DNA of 64,000 bases from NCBI RefSeq assembly GCF_000255295.1, contig NC_017030.1, positions 9,336,328 to 9,400,327 of the forward strand, in the 5' to 3' direction. Of the stretch, positions 45,528-54,275 are shown one piece after another. A program made the position numbers and the translations under genes. Position 1 is the stretch's first letter. Every line of letters begins with the position of its first letter. The notes beneath the pieces are model-generated. The model did not search any database, had not been told where the DNA came from, and saw only the letters and a list, made by a program, of their open reading frames with translations. The stretch comes from Corallococcus coralloides DSM 2259 (lineage in GTDB: Bacteria > Myxococcota > Myxococcia > Myxococcales > Myxococcaceae).

Positions 45528-46423
45528 CGCGGCCCTGGCACGTGTCCATGAGCCTGGTGGCCTGCCTCGTCCTCCTGGCTCCCGCACTCTTCGTCCTCCA
45601 GCAGGTGCGGGAAGCCAGTGCGACCCCCATGCCGGAACCGGAGGGCCTGGTCCCCATGCTCACCTACGACGAGCGGATGCGGCGGGTGACCTACCACTAC
45701 ACCTGCTTGAAGCAGACCGACTGTGAGGCTCCTCTCGTCTGTTACCGAGACGTCCGCTTCCGGCGCTATTGCACGGACAGCGCCTGCACGACCGACCGTC
45801 AGTGCCCCGAAGGGCAACGATGCACGAGCCTGCCGGTCTCCAGTGCGAGCGGAGCGCTGGTCAGGCTCTGCGCGCTCGTCGGCATTCGCCAGGAGGGAGA
45901 GCGCTGCTTGGAGACCGCTTTCGATGCGACCTCCGCATGCAGGGCGGAGTTCGAGTGCGTGGGGAGGGATGGCTACTGCGCTCGTGCCTGCACCCCTGGC
46001 CAACCCGGGACGTGTTCGGAGGGATTCTTCTGCGCGGACGTGAAGCCAAAGCCTTCATGTCTTCCAACCTGTGAGAAGCGCGGCTGTCCTCAAGGGGAAC
46101 ACTGTGTTCCATTCGAGGAGGGCACCTCCATCTGCGCATCCATCTACGGCCCGAACTGCCTGGACACCCCCTGTCCCGAGGGCCGCAAATGCCGAGTGTT
46201 CTCGCAATCGGAGTTCCCGGGCAAGGTCTGGGCGGAGTGCATCCATCGCTGCTCCGCCACGAATCCGACGTGCGGCGAAGGCCAGGTCTGCGATGGCTTT
46301 CACTGCCTCCAGGCCTGTGACCCGAATGAGCCCAACCCCTGCGCCGAGGGCTTCCACTGCGACCGGCGAGGCGAGAAGCTCCCGTGGTCCTGTCAGCCGG
46401 ACTATTGGCGCGGCCCGCCCTGA
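45524..46423 (+). CDS. Cys-rich exported or membrane-anchored protein
   Basis: The start at 45524 (MTRPWHVSMS) overlaps the stop of the small lipoprotein gene. The 299-residue product has one N-terminal hydrophobic segment (LVACLVLLAPALFVL) acting as anchor or signal. About 24 Cys follow in repeats resembling those of TraA (CTTDRQCPEGQRC, NPTCGEGQVCDGFHC, NPCAEGFHC). No MYXO-CTERM tail is present. It is likely a surface or periplasmic disulfide-rich protein that works with its lipoprotein partner. No function assigned. Confidence 0.75.
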   Translation: MTRPWHVSMSLVACLVLLAPALFVLQQVREASATPMPEPEGLVPMLTYDERMRRVTYHYTCLKQTDCEAPLVCYRDVRFRRYCTDSACTTDRQCPEGQRCTSLPVSSASGALVRLCALVGIRQEGERCLETAFDATSACRAEFECVGRDGYCARACTPGQPGTCSEGFFCADVKPKPSCLPTCEKRGCPQGEHCVPFEEGTSICASIYGPNCLDTPCPEGRKCRVFSQSEFPGKVWAECIHRCSATNPTCGEGQVCDGFHCLQACDPNEPNPCAEGFHCDRRGEKLPWSCQPDYWRGPP

Positions 46424-46519
46424 CCGCCGTTGGACGCTCCGCCTGCCCCGGGCGCACGGGATGTGGAGGGCCCGGGTGGGTCTCATCGTGAAGGCTCGTC
46501 CCCCAGGAGCCTCCTCCCG

Positions 46520-47101
46520 ATGAAACCGTCCTCCGCCTTCCTGCTGGCCCCTCCCCTCCCCGCGCGTGAAACCGAAGACCCGTGGCACGGCACCGTGCAG
46601 GGCTGCGTGCGCAGCCGCGACGACGTCACCCTGGCCGCGCTCCCCCGCGCCCGCTACCGCTCCGCCCTGGAGATTGGCGGCGCCATCGGCCTGCTCACGG
46701 AGAAGCTCCAGGCGAGATGTGACGCCCTGCTCTCCCTGGAGACCTCCGACTCCGCCCAGGCCCGCGCCATCCACCGCTGCCGCCACCTGTCCCACGTGCG
46801 CTTCCAGCAGATGAGCGTGCCGGAGCGCTACCCCGAGCAGACCTTCGACCTCACCCTGGTATCCGGACGCGGCGCCTGGTGGAGCCTCCCGGAGCTGGCG
46901 CTCGCGCAGTCGCGCATCCTCGAACACCTGGAGCCCGGCGGGCACCTGGTCCTCGTGCACTGGACTGGCCAGACGCGCGACATGCGCTGCAGCGGCCACG
47001 AGGTCCATGACGCCTTCCGCCAGCTCGCCCCCAAGCGCCTGCGCCACCTGCGCGGCGAGATGGAGGGCACCTGGCGCCTGGACGTCTTCGAACGGCTTTG
47101 A
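46520..47101 (+). CDS. SAM-dependent methyltransferase (NodS-like)
   Basis: The start at 46520 lies ten bases behind AGGAG. The 193-residue protein fits the Rossmann methyltransferase fold: YRSALEIGGAIGLLTEKL is motif I, LLSLETSDSAQARA motif II, and FDLTLVSGRGAWWSL and LEPGGHLVLVHW the later strands. It resembles the NodS family, whose founding members N-methylate amino sugars. The glycine-rich loop (EIGGAIG) is slightly unusual. The next gene follows after 57 nt on the same strand. Confidence 0.8.
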   Translation: MKPSSAFLLAPPLPARETEDPWHGTVQGCVRSRDDVTLAALPRARYRSALEIGGAIGLLTEKLQARCDALLSLETSDSAQARAIHRCRHLSHVRFQQMSVPERYPEQTFDLTLVSGRGAWWSLPELALAQSRILEHLEPGGHLVLVHWTGQTRDMRCSGHEVHDAFRQLAPKRLRHLRGEMEGTWRLDVFERL

Positions 47102-47158
47102 ACGCCCTGGGTGAATCCCGTCCCCCACCCGGCCCGGACCGGCGATAGAAGGGACGGC

Positions 47159-47929
47159 ATGGAACTCGGAATCACGGGGAAGTCGGCGCTCGTCACCGGC
47201 AGTAGCAAGGGCATCGGGCGGGCCATCGCCATGGTCCTGTCGCGCGAGGGCGCCCGGGTGTGCGTGTGCGCGCGCCACCCGGAAGCGCTGGATGTCCTGG
47301 CGAAGGAGCTGCGCTCCGAGGGCGCCCAGGTGGCCACGGTGGTCACGGACGTGGCCACGCAGGAGGGCGCGTACCTGGCGGTGGACTCCGCGGTGCGCGC
47401 CTTCGGTAGCATCGACATCCTGGTGAACAACGTGGGCGGCAGCGGCGGCGCGGGCGCCTTCGACGCGGCCAGCACCCAGCAGTGGAACGACGTCATCCAG
47501 CGCAACCTGATGTCCGCCGTGTGGTGCAGCCAGCGCGCGGTGCCGCTGATGCGCCAGCTTGGCGGCGGCAGCATCGTGCACATCAGCTCCATCTTCGGCC
47601 GCGAGTACGCCACCAGCGCGCCCTACAGCGCGGCCAAGGCGGGCCTCATCGCGCTCACCAAGGAGATGGCCGTGGACCTGGCGTCCCACCGCATCCGCGT
47701 CAACGCCGTGGCCCCGGGCTCCATCTTCTTCCCCGGCGGCAGCTGGGACCGGCGCAATCAGCACGACCCGGAGGCGGTGGCGAAGATGGTGCGCGAGCAG
47801 ATTCCCTGGGGCCGCTTCGGCACGCCCGAGGAGGTGGCGGACGTGGTCGCCTTCCTCTGCTCCGAGCGGGCGAAGTGGGTGACGGGCGCCACCCTCCCCG
47901 TGGACGGCGGACAGGGCCGTGCCTACTGA
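47159..47929 (+). CDS. Short-chain dehydrogenase/reductase
   Basis: The start at 47159 follows AAGGGA. The 256-residue protein has the NAD(P)-binding TGSSKGIG, the NNVG motif in VNNVGGSGG, catalytic Ser in HISSIF, Tyr156-x3-Lys160 in YSAAK, and the closing GATLPVDGGQ. Length and motifs fit the classical SDR family, close to 3-oxoacyl-ACP-reductase-like enzymes. The substrate is not evident. It sits behind the methyltransferase gene on the same strand. Confidence 0.9.
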   Translation: MELGITGKSALVTGSSKGIGRAIAMVLSREGARVCVCARHPEALDVLAKELRSEGAQVATVVTDVATQEGAYLAVDSAVRAFGSIDILVNNVGGSGGAGAFDAASTQQWNDVIQRNLMSAVWCSQRAVPLMRQLGGGSIVHISSIFGREYATSAPYSAAKAGLIALTKEMAVDLASHRIRVNAVAPGSIFFPGGSWDRRNQHDPEAVAKMVREQIPWGRFGTPEEVADVVAFLCSERAKWVTGATLPVDGGQGRAY

Positions 47930-47935
47930 CCCCCG

Positions 47936-48499
47936 TTGCGGTATGGAGTCCGCGCGAATGAGGCCAACGCATTGCTGAAGCTCTACAAGAAGGACGGCGA
48001 CACCCTGCGCTACTGGGAGGCGTGGGAGCACGAGGGTGTCGTCACGGTGCACTGGGGCACCGTCGGTGATGGAGGCGAGCAGAAGACCGTTCCCGTCCCC
48101 CCGGACGAGGACCCCGACATGGTCATCGCTCAAGAGGCCGAAGCCCTGGTGGACGCCGGCTACGACGAGCCCGAGCCGGACGCCATGTCCGTGCTGCTCG
48201 TCGAGTACACCGTGCAGGGCAAGGGCACCGGCCACGACTTCGAGCAGCGCAACGCCGTGGAGGAGCTGCTCACGGACGCGCTCGGCTGGACGGGCAACGG
48301 CGAGGTGGAGGGCGGCGAGACGGAAGAGGGCGTCATGCGCGTGCACTGCCGCGTGATGGACCCCGACAGCGCCGCGCGCACCGTGGTGGAGGCCCTGGAC
48401 GCGGAGGACCTGCTCGAAGGGGCCCGCGTGCTGACGGCGCGAGGCGATGAGAAGCCCCGCGTCGTGCACCCGCCGCTGTTCCCCGTGCTCAAGTCCTAG
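47936..48499 (+). CDS. Conserved-looking protein of unknown function
   Basis: The frame gives 187 residues from a TTG at 47936, seven bases after the SDR stop; a TTG at 47972 (LLKLYKKDG) would give 175. The N-terminus (LLKLYKKDGDTLRYWEAWEH, WGTVGDGG) faintly resembles the WGR fold. The rest is strongly acidic. There is no signal peptide. Its last 11 bases overlap cydB on the other strand. Function unknown. Confidence 0.6.
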   Translation: MRYGVRANEANALLKLYKKDGDTLRYWEAWEHEGVVTVHWGTVGDGGEQKTVPVPPDEDPDMVIAQEAEALVDAGYDEPEPDAMSVLLVEYTVQGKGTGHDFEQRNAVEELLTDALGWTGNGEVEGGETEEGVMRVHCRVMDPDSAARTVVEALDAEDLLEGARVLTARGDEKPRVVHPPLFPVLKS

Positions 48500-49520
48500 G
48501 CACCTCCGGAGCCTGGGGCACCTGGCCCCGGGGCCCGAAGACGCGGAACAGCAGCACCAGCGACGGCACCACCGTCACCAGGCCCACCCCGAGCGCCACC
48601 AGGAGCAGCCGCTGCACCCCCGGCTGCGCCGCGGCGCTCTGGAGCGTCAGGTGCGGGTAGACGAGGTACGGCGCCTGCGACACCGCCCACCCCAGCACGA
48701 TGAGCCCGCCCTGCGTGGCCGCCGCCACCCGAGCGGCCCGGAAGCGCCGCGTCCACAGGAGCGCGAACGCCGCCACCGCCGCCACCGCGGTCCCCACGTG
48801 CAGCGCCAGCGCGAACGGCGTCTGGAGCAAGCCCGTCCACACCCGGGGAGCGCCCTCGCGCGACAGCAGCAGGGCGGCCAGGGCCAGCGGGAACAGGAGC
48901 CCGCCCGTCACCAGCGCCCGGCGCCGGAAGTCCTCCGCCAGCTCCGGCGTCCGCGCTTCGTGCGTGAGGTACACGGCCGCCAGGAACGCGAACAGGCCCA
49001 GCGTCAGCACGCCCACGGACAGCGCGAAGGGCGACAGCCACGACGCGAAGAAGCCGCTCACCACCGCGTGCCCCTGCATGCGGATGGCGTCGCTGGCCAC
49101 CGCGCCCACGCTCATGCCCAACAGCAGCGGCGCCACCACGCTCGCCACGCTGAACACCACGCCCCAGCGGCGCTCCACCGCGTCCCCGCGCGTGTCGTAG
49201 GCGCGGAAGGTGAACGCCGTGCCCCGGAACACGATGCCCAGCACCAGCAGCGTCAGGGGCACGTGCAGCGCCACGCTCAGCGCCGCGAAGGCGCGAGGAA
49301 AGCCGCTGAAGAGCAGCACCAGCCCCACGATGAGCCAGACGTGGTTCACCTCCCACACCGGGCCAATGGCGTGGGCGATGAGCGCGCGCTGCTCCGCCTT
49401 GCGAGGCCCGCGCGCCAAGAGGTCCCACACCCCGCCGCCGAAGTCCGCCCCGCCCAGGAGCGCGTACAGCACGAACGTGCCCGCCACCGCGAACCCCAGC
49501 AGCGTCGTCTCAATGGGCAT
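48489..49520 (-). CDS. cydB: Cytochrome bd-type quinol oxidase subunit II
   Basis: The start at 49520 (MPIETTLLGF) overlaps the cydA stop by 11 bases. The 343-residue protein has nine or so membrane helices and the CydB signatures GGADFGGGVWDLLA, GPVWEVNHVWLIVGLVLLF and RAFAALS. It pairs with CydA to oxidise quinol and reduce oxygen to water at the inner membrane, supporting respiration at low oxygen. Confidence 0.95.
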   Translation of the reverse strand: MPIETTLLGFAVAGTFVLYALLGGADFGGGVWDLLARGPRKAEQRALIAHAIGPVWEVNHVWLIVGLVLLFSGFPRAFAALSVALHVPLTLLVLGIVFRGTAFTFRAYDTRGDAVERRWGVVFSVASVVAPLLLGMSVGAVASDAIRMQGHAVVSGFFASWLSPFALSVGVLTLGLFAFLAAVYLTHEARTPELAEDFRRRALVTGGLLFPLALAALLLSREGAPRVWTGLLQTPFALALHVGTAVAAVAAFALLWTRRFRAARVAAATQGGLIVLGWAVSQAPYLVYPHLTLQSAAAQPGVQRLLLVALGVGLVTVVPSLVLLFRVFGPRGQVPQAPEVPRT

Positions 49521-50862
49521 GGGCCACCTCGCCATCCGCGGGCGCGCCGGGCGTCTTGGACCCGGGCAGCGTGCCCGCCACCTGCCGCCAGAGCACGAAG
49601 AGCACCGTCACCCCGAGGAACAGGTACACCGCCGTGAAGGTGAAGAACGGCGCGGCCAGGTGCGGCACCGGCGTCACCGCCTCGCCCGTGCGCATCACGT
49701 CGCGGACAATCCAGGGCTGCCGGCCCCACTCCGTGACGAGCCACCCCGCCTCCAGCGCCACCAGCCCCAGCGGCCCCGACCACAGCCACGCGCGCATCAT
49801 CCCCTTGCCGTGCGGCCACTCGCGGCCCCGCCACCTGCGCCACAGCGTGGCCAGCGCGAGCAGCGCCATCAGGCTGCCCGTGCCCACCATCACCTGGAAG
49901 GCCATGTGGACCTTGGCCACCGGCGGCCAGACGTCGCGGGGGAACGCGTTCAGCCCCTTCACCTCCGCGTCGGGGTCCGCGAACGCCAGGATGGAGAGCC
50001 CCTTCGGCAGGTCGATGGAGCCCGACACCGTGCGCGTCTCCACGTCCGGCCATCCGCCCACCCGCAGGGGGGCGCCCGCCTCCGTGTCGAAGTGCGCCTC
50101 CATCGCGGCCAGCTTCACCGGCTGCTCGCGCGCCACGTGCTTCGCGGACAGGTCCCCCACCAGCGGCTGCGCGAGCGCGGTGACACACGCGAGCGGCAGC
50201 GCGATGGACAGCGCCTTCTTGTGGAACCCGGCGCCCGGGTGCTTCAGCAGGATGAAGGCGTGGATGCCCGCCATCGCGAACGCGCTGGCCTGATAGCAGG
50301 ACAAGAGCACGTGCGCCGTCTGGTACTGCCAGCCGGGGCTGAACATGGCCACCAGCGGCTGCACGTCCGTGGGCCCCGTCGGCGTGGGCGTGAAGCCGGA
50401 CGGGTTGTTCATGAACGTGTTCACCAGCGTGACGAAGAACGCGCTCGCCGCGCCGCTCACCGCCACCATCACGCCGCTGAACAGGTGCAGGCCCGGCGAC
50501 ACGCGCTCGCGGCCGTACAGGTAGATGCCCAGGAAGATGGCCTCGGTGAAGAAGGCCACGCCCTCCAGACTGAAGGGCAGGCCAATCACTTCACCGTAGC
50601 GGCCCATGAACTCCGGCCACAGCAGGCCCAGCTCGAACGAGAGCACCGTCCCGCTCACCGCGCCCACCGCGAACAGGATGGCGGTGCCCTTGGCCAGCTT
50701 CTCGCTGAGCTTCCGGTAGTCCGCGTCCCCCGTGCGCCGGTGCTTCAGGTCGCTCAACACCATCAACACCGGCAACGCCACGCCGGCCGCCGCGAACACG
50801 ATGTGGAACGCGAGCGAGAGCCCCATCTGCGCGCGCGCATAGAGCAGGTCCGTCATGGACAT
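49510..50862 (-). CDS. cydA: Cytochrome bd-type quinol oxidase subunit I
   Basis: The 450-residue protein starts MSMTDLLYAR and carries the CydA motifs: His20 near GLSLAFHIVFA (haem b595 ligand region), SLEGVAFFTEAIFLGIYLYG with the two conserved Glu, GWQYQTAHVLL, and EWGRQPW. The loop between helices 6 and 7 (ETRTVSGSIDLPKG onward) is short, as in the CioA/'S-type' bd oxidases that resist cyanide. cydB follows by 11-base overlap. Two small envelope-protein genes lie upstream with a 30-nt gap. Confidence 0.95.
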   Translation of the reverse strand: MSMTDLLYARAQMGLSLAFHIVFAAAGVALPVLMVLSDLKHRRTGDADYRKLSEKLAKGTAILFAVGAVSGTVLSFELGLLWPEFMGRYGEVIGLPFSLEGVAFFTEAIFLGIYLYGRERVSPGLHLFSGVMVAVSGAASAFFVTLVNTFMNNPSGFTPTPTGPTDVQPLVAMFSPGWQYQTAHVLLSCYQASAFAMAGIHAFILLKHPGAGFHKKALSIALPLACVTALAQPLVGDLSAKHVAREQPVKLAAMEAHFDTEAGAPLRVGGWPDVETRTVSGSIDLPKGLSILAFADPDAEVKGLNAFPRDVWPPVAKVHMAFQVMVGTGSLMALLALATLWRRWRGREWPHGKGMMRAWLWSGPLGLVALEAGWLVTEWGRQPWIVRDVMRTGEAVTPVPHLAAPFFTFTAVYLFLGVTVLFVLWRQVAGTLPGSKTPGAPADGEVAHAH

Positions 50863-50892
50863 CAGTCTGCTTTATGCGCGCTTTTTACGCAT

Positions 50893-51414
50893 TCAGGATT
50901 TCTTATTCTTCTCCACAGTCACCTTGGTGACCTTGTCCGCGGGCACCTGGGTGACGGTGCGCGAGGGCACCAGGGTCTGGATGGAGTTGCGGGCCACGGC
51001 GGTGGCGAGCGAGGTGGCGAAGATCATGACCACCTTGCGCCCCAGCTCCGCGCCCAGCGGCTTGTCCTCGATGCTGGTGGCCACGCGGTCCGGGTGGGCC
51101 CAGGCGCGCTCCAGGGCCTTGCGGCGCATGCGGCGCACGCGCTCGTCGTGGTGGCGGGCGCGGTAGATGGCGAAGCCCACGCCCAGCCCCACCGCCACCA
51201 GGGCGGCGGCGCCCACGGTGATGAGCAGGTCCTTGTTCTGGTTGACGTGGTAGCGCACGTCCGTGGCGCGGGTGCGCCGGCGGTCCAGCTCCTCCAGGGT
51301 GAGCAGCAGCTCGTCGCGGATGCGGTCCGCGGTCTGCTCCACCTGCTCGCGGTCGCCCATGCGCTTGGTGATGGCGTGGTCGGCGTGCGTTTCGGTCTCG
51401 GAGGCCTGGCTCAT
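50893..51414 (-). CDS. DUF3618-like membrane-associated protein
   Basis: The start at 51414 (MSQASETETH) overlaps the upstream gene stop (ATGA); a frame twice as long runs antisense through it and is spurious. The 173-residue protein has a DUF3618-type segment (TADRIRDELLLTLEELDRR), one hydrophobic helix (LITVGAAALVAVGLGVGFAIY) and a Lys/Val-rich C-terminus. DUF3618 proteins usually neighbour Holin-X-like genes, as here. Role unknown, probably inner-membrane organisation. Confidence 0.75.
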   Translation of the reverse strand: MSQASETETHADHAITKRMGDREQVEQTADRIRDELLLTLEELDRRRTRATDVRYHVNQNKDLLITVGAAALVAVGLGVGFAIYRARHHDERVRRMRRKALERAWAHPDRVATSIEDKPLGAELGRKVVMIFATSLATAVARNSIQTLVPSRTVTQVPADKVTKVTVEKNKKS

Positions 51415-51815
51415 TGCAGCGTCTCCCGGGTCATCTGGAAGTCCGTCTTCAAGCGTTCCTGGGTATGGACCAGCGGCTTCTTGGGAATCCGCTTGGTGCC
51501 CAGGAACAGGAGGAGGCCGGCCACGGCCAGCAGCACCGCGCCCACGATGAGCACGCCCACGGCGTCTCCCAGGGGCAGCGCCAGGCCCAGCGCGACGAAG
51601 AGCACGGCCAGCGACGTGAGGGCCAGCACGGCTCCGGCGCCCAGGAAGATGCCCGCCAGCTTGGCCGCCTGCAGCTCCTGCTTCAGCTCCTTCTTGGCGT
51701 GCATCACCTCCGCCTTCACCAACAGGCGGGTCTCCGACAGCGCATGCCGGATGAGTTCGGGGGTGGAGAGCGTCTCCAGCTGGCTGCGCTCCAGGCGTTC
51801 TGATTCGAGGTCCAC
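51411..51815 (-). CDS. Holin-X/phage-holin-superfamily-like membrane protein
   Basis: The 134-residue protein has a charged helical N-terminus (LVKAEVMHAKKELKQELQ), then two transmembrane helices (GIFLGAGAVLALTSLAVLFV and VLIVGAVLLAVAGLLLFLG) and a short charged tail. This is the layout of Putative Actinobacterial Holin-X (DUF1469). Despite the name these proteins are chromosomal, not prophage. It is coupled to the DUF3618-like gene by ATGA, and both precede cydAB on the same strand. Confidence 0.8.
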   Translation of the reverse strand: MDLESERLERSQLETLSTPELIRHALSETRLLVKAEVMHAKKELKQELQAAKLAGIFLGAGAVLALTSLAVLFVALGLALPLGDAVGVLIVGAVLLAVAGLLLFLGTKRIPKKPLVHTQERLKTDFQMTRETLQ

Positions 51816-52010
51816 GACCGTGCCTCCGACAGGATGACTTCACGGGGAATCACCGACGGTCGCCTGCCTGGCGTCCCGGCTGTCCCCGGTCTGTCCCTGA
51901 AGGTGGTCAGGAAGGGTGTGTGGGAGAAGTCCCGCCGCACACCCCGGTCATGTCTGGCTGCCTGCCTGCTGCCCCGGCCCTTCCGGACAGGGCGAACCAG
52001 GCTCCCAGGC

Positions 52011-53042
52011 CTAGCGGCGGGTCTTCTGATGCGCGATCGCCGTGGCCAGCGTCTCGCGCACCTGGCGGGCCCGGAACAGGCGGTCCGCGGTGTCCAGCAG
52101 GTTCTCCGCGTACAGCACCTGCTTGCGCAGGCGGGCCGGGATGGCGCGGGTGCCCAGGTGCGCGCCCAGGAGGGCACCGGTGAGGGCCGCGGCCACGTCC
52201 GCCTCGCCGCCACAGCGCAGCGTGAGGACCACGGCCTCGCGGAAGTCGTGCGGCACCTTCAGCGTCGCGTACAGCGACGTGAGCAGCACCGGCACCACGT
52301 GGCACGGCAGGCCGTCCACGCCCTTCAGCTCGCTGGGGGGCACGCCCACCTTGCGCAGCTGGTTGAGCGCGCGCTGGGTGTCCCAGGTGAGCAGGCGCGG
52401 CAGGTGGCGGATCTCCTCCGCCAGGTTCTTGTCGTGCACCGCGGCGGACAGCGCCAGGGCCTCGCAGAAGGCCGCGGGCGTGAGGGCCTCCTGCTCCATG
52501 CCCAGCGCCACGGCCTGCGCGAACGCGGCCGCGGCGGCGGCGCAGACCGGGTCCTTGTGCGTGATGACGGTGAGCACGCCCGCGTCGTGCGGCAGGCGCG
52601 CGCGCTGGCCGCTTTCGAAGAGCCCCACCACCAGCGCGCGGCTGAGCACCGACGGGCACTTCGTGCCGAGCGGAGCCCCCGCGCTCATCCACGGCGTGCC
52701 GCTCGCCAGCCGCTGCAGCGCTTCCGACAGGCTGCGCGGCGGCTGGAGGATGATGCCCTCCTGCCACAGCCACGCCAGGTGCAGCGCCGCGCTGCGGCCG
52801 TCCACCTTGCCCTCGCGGATGACGCTCTCCGCGGCCGCGAGCAAAAGCTGCGTGTCGTCGCTGAACTGGCCCTTGGCGAACTTGCCGCGCGGCCGGGGCG
52901 CGAAGTCCTCCGCCAGGCCGGGCAGCCGCGCCAGGCTCGCCGGGGGGATGCCCCTCAGCGGAAAGCCGAGCGCATCCCCGATGGCGAGCCCCAGGAATGC
53001 CGCATGAAAACGGTCCTGGCGGTCTGCGGGAGTCAGCGGCAT
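52011..53042 (-). CDS. ADP-ribosylglycohydrolase family protein
   Basis: The start at 53042 (MPLTPADRQD) gives 343 residues. Motifs of the DraG/ARH fold are visible: FLGLAIGDALGFPL, KGQFSDDTQLLLA with the metal-binding Asp pair, and GGEADVAAALTGALLGAHLG. This family removes ADP-ribose from proteins or nucleic acids. No partner ADP-ribosyltransferase is visible nearby. The upstream area has no strong ribosome binding site. Confidence 0.87.
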   Translation of the reverse strand: MPLTPADRQDRFHAAFLGLAIGDALGFPLRGIPPASLARLPGLAEDFAPRPRGKFAKGQFSDDTQLLLAAAESVIREGKVDGRSAALHLAWLWQEGIILQPPRSLSEALQRLASGTPWMSAGAPLGTKCPSVLSRALVVGLFESGQRARLPHDAGVLTVITHKDPVCAAAAAAFAQAVALGMEQEALTPAAFCEALALSAAVHDKNLAEEIRHLPRLLTWDTQRALNQLRKVGVPPSELKGVDGLPCHVVPVLLTSLYATLKVPHDFREAVVLTLRCGGEADVAAALTGALLGAHLGTRAIPARLRKQVLYAENLLDTADRLFRARQVRETLATAIAHQKTRR

Positions 53043-53456
53043 CGGAGGGGCGGAGATTACCCGAGCCTCAGCCAAGGACGAGCACCGAGATGAACGCTGC
53101 GTGGGCGCACGGCGCGATGGCGGATCGATCATGGGGCCTTGACGTGCACGAAGCGGGTGCGGTGGAGCGCCGGACAAGAAAGGTCCCGCTGGATTGCACC
53201 GCGCGCGTCGCCACTGTCCGCCTCCTCCGCCGCAACCACGGCGCAACCGGGGGCGCGGTAGCTATCGCATCCCGCTGCGTTTCAGCAAGCAGGCGAGCCC
53301 GTTGAAACGCGCGAGCCCGCGTGCATGTCCAACTTCGAATGCTGCGCATGAACCGAAAGGGACGCACGGGTGGCCCCGTGCGCGTGCGCTGCCCACGGGC
53401 TCAGGTGTTCACCTTGACGCGAGCGACTTCACTTCGTCCACACGCGTGTGCGCGGA
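53043..53456. other. Intergenic region without supported gene
   Basis: These 414 bases separate two minus-strand genes. Frames present are short and lack ribosome binding sites or family features. A perfect 8-bp hairpin CGCACGGG-4 nt-CCCGTGCG lies at 53363-53382, a possible terminator for the small gene downstream at 53457-53726. Local composition is less GC-rich than neighbouring genes. Confidence 0.4.
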
Positions 53457-53726
53457 TCACGCGTCGTCGCGGCCCAGGTTCACCACCGCCATCAAGCGCG
53501 CCACCACGGCCTCCGCGCCCTGGTGCAGCCGCGTGCCGTCCCACAGCGCGGGGGACGTGTGGCCGCCGCGCTCGCGCCAGTCCTTCTCCACCTCTTCGTA
53601 GGTGAGGTTGCGGAAGCGCACGCGGTCCTCCAGCGCGTGGTCCGTGACGAAGCGGCGCGCGGTGGCGGACGGCGGATCCGCGATGCGGTGGAACAGCTCC
53701 AGGACGGGCGAGTCGGGCGTGCTCAT
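53457..53726 (-). CDS. Small glutaredoxin-fold-like protein lacking cysteines
   Basis: The start at 53726 (MSTPDSPVLE) gives 89 residues. The order FVTDHALEDRVRFRNLTYEE, ERGGHTSPALWDG, then GAEAVVARL matches the second half of a glutaredoxin/GST N-terminal fold (Pro after SPA as cis-Pro, GG loop, final helix), but no Cys is present. It could be a scaffold or a divergent thioredoxin-like protein. It sits between the ADP-ribosylglycohydrolase gene and the atp cluster. Function unknown. Confidence 0.6.
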   Translation of the reverse strand: MSTPDSPVLELFHRIADPPSATARRFVTDHALEDRVRFRNLTYEEVEKDWRERGGHTSPALWDGTRLHQGAEAVVARLMAVVNLGRDDA

Positions 53727-53770
53727 GACTTGAGCCGCATCATGCTTCGTCCGGGCTTTTGGAACGCGAA

Positions 53771-53820
53771 AAGGGTGGAGCGCCGGCCCCCGTGCCGCGG
53801 GGCTTCGGAACTCCACCCTT
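53771..53820 (-). terminator. Intrinsic terminator after atpC
   Basis: AAGGGTGGAG (53771-53780) and CTCCACCCTT (53811-53820) form a perfect 10-bp stem, with a second GCCCC/GGGGC stem inside. Read on the minus strand the stem ends CCACCCTTTTCG, i.e. a run of four T. It lies 22 bases beyond the atpC stop and should end the atp transcript. Confidence 0.75.
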
Positions 53821-53841
53821 CCGGATACCGCAAAGAGGCCC

Positions 53842-54246
53842 TTAGCGGGACTCGTGGGCGCTGATGCGCGCGGCCTCGCGGCGCACCGCAGCCTGCTCCA
53901 GCGCGTAGCGCGCGTCCGCGGCGTTCAGGTCCTTGAGGCGCGCCTGGGCCTCTTCCATGCGGCGGCGGGCACCCGCGACGTCGATGCCGTTCACGTGCTC
54001 GGCGGCGTCCGCCAGCACCAGCACCTTGTCGTTGCTCACCTCCACGAAGCCGCCCGCCACGAAGTAGCGGTCCTGCTTGCCCGCCTCGATGAGGGTGAGC
54101 GTGCCCGGCTCCACCAGCGACAGGAACGGCGTGTGGCCGGGACGCACGCCGAACAGGCCCTCTCCGCCCGGCACGATGGCCTCGTCGGCCTGCACGGACA
54201 GGATGCGCTTCTCGGGGGTGACGATCTCGACAGTCAGCTTGGCCAT
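53842..54246 (-). CDS. atpC: ATP synthase epsilon subunit
   Basis: The 134-residue protein has the epsilon beta-sandwich (LTVEIVTPEKRILSVQADEA, EGLFGVRPGHTPFLSLVEPG, GFVEVSNDKVLVLAD) and the helical hairpin (ARRRMEEAQARLKDL ... EQAAVRREAARI). It belongs to the F1 central stalk and modulates ATP hydrolysis. It lies 29 nt behind the exported protein gene, not directly behind atpD as in most bacteria. Confidence 0.95.
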   Translation of the reverse strand: MAKLTVEIVTPEKRILSVQADEAIVPGGEGLFGVRPGHTPFLSLVEPGTLTLIEAGKQDRYFVAGGFVEVSNDKVLVLADAAEHVNGIDVAGARRRMEEAQARLKDLNAADARYALEQAAVRREAARISAHESR

Positions 54247-54275
54247 GAAGGTCCTCGTGCTACCGCACTACCGCA

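Noticed and set aside
46055-48469. Open frame of about 800 codons antisense to the methyltransferase, SDR and neighbours
   Set aside because: It is a high-GC shadow frame; the plus-strand genes have clear families and ribosome binding sites.
51411-51815. Holin-like gene as sign of a prophage
   Set aside because: No lysin, integrase, capsid or att-like repeats occur nearby; Holin-X proteins are common chromosomal genes.
51415-51843. N-terminal extension of the DUF3618-like protein
   Set aside because: The extension is Gly/Arg-rich shadow sequence of the Holin-X-like gene; the ATGA overlap gives the real start at 51414.
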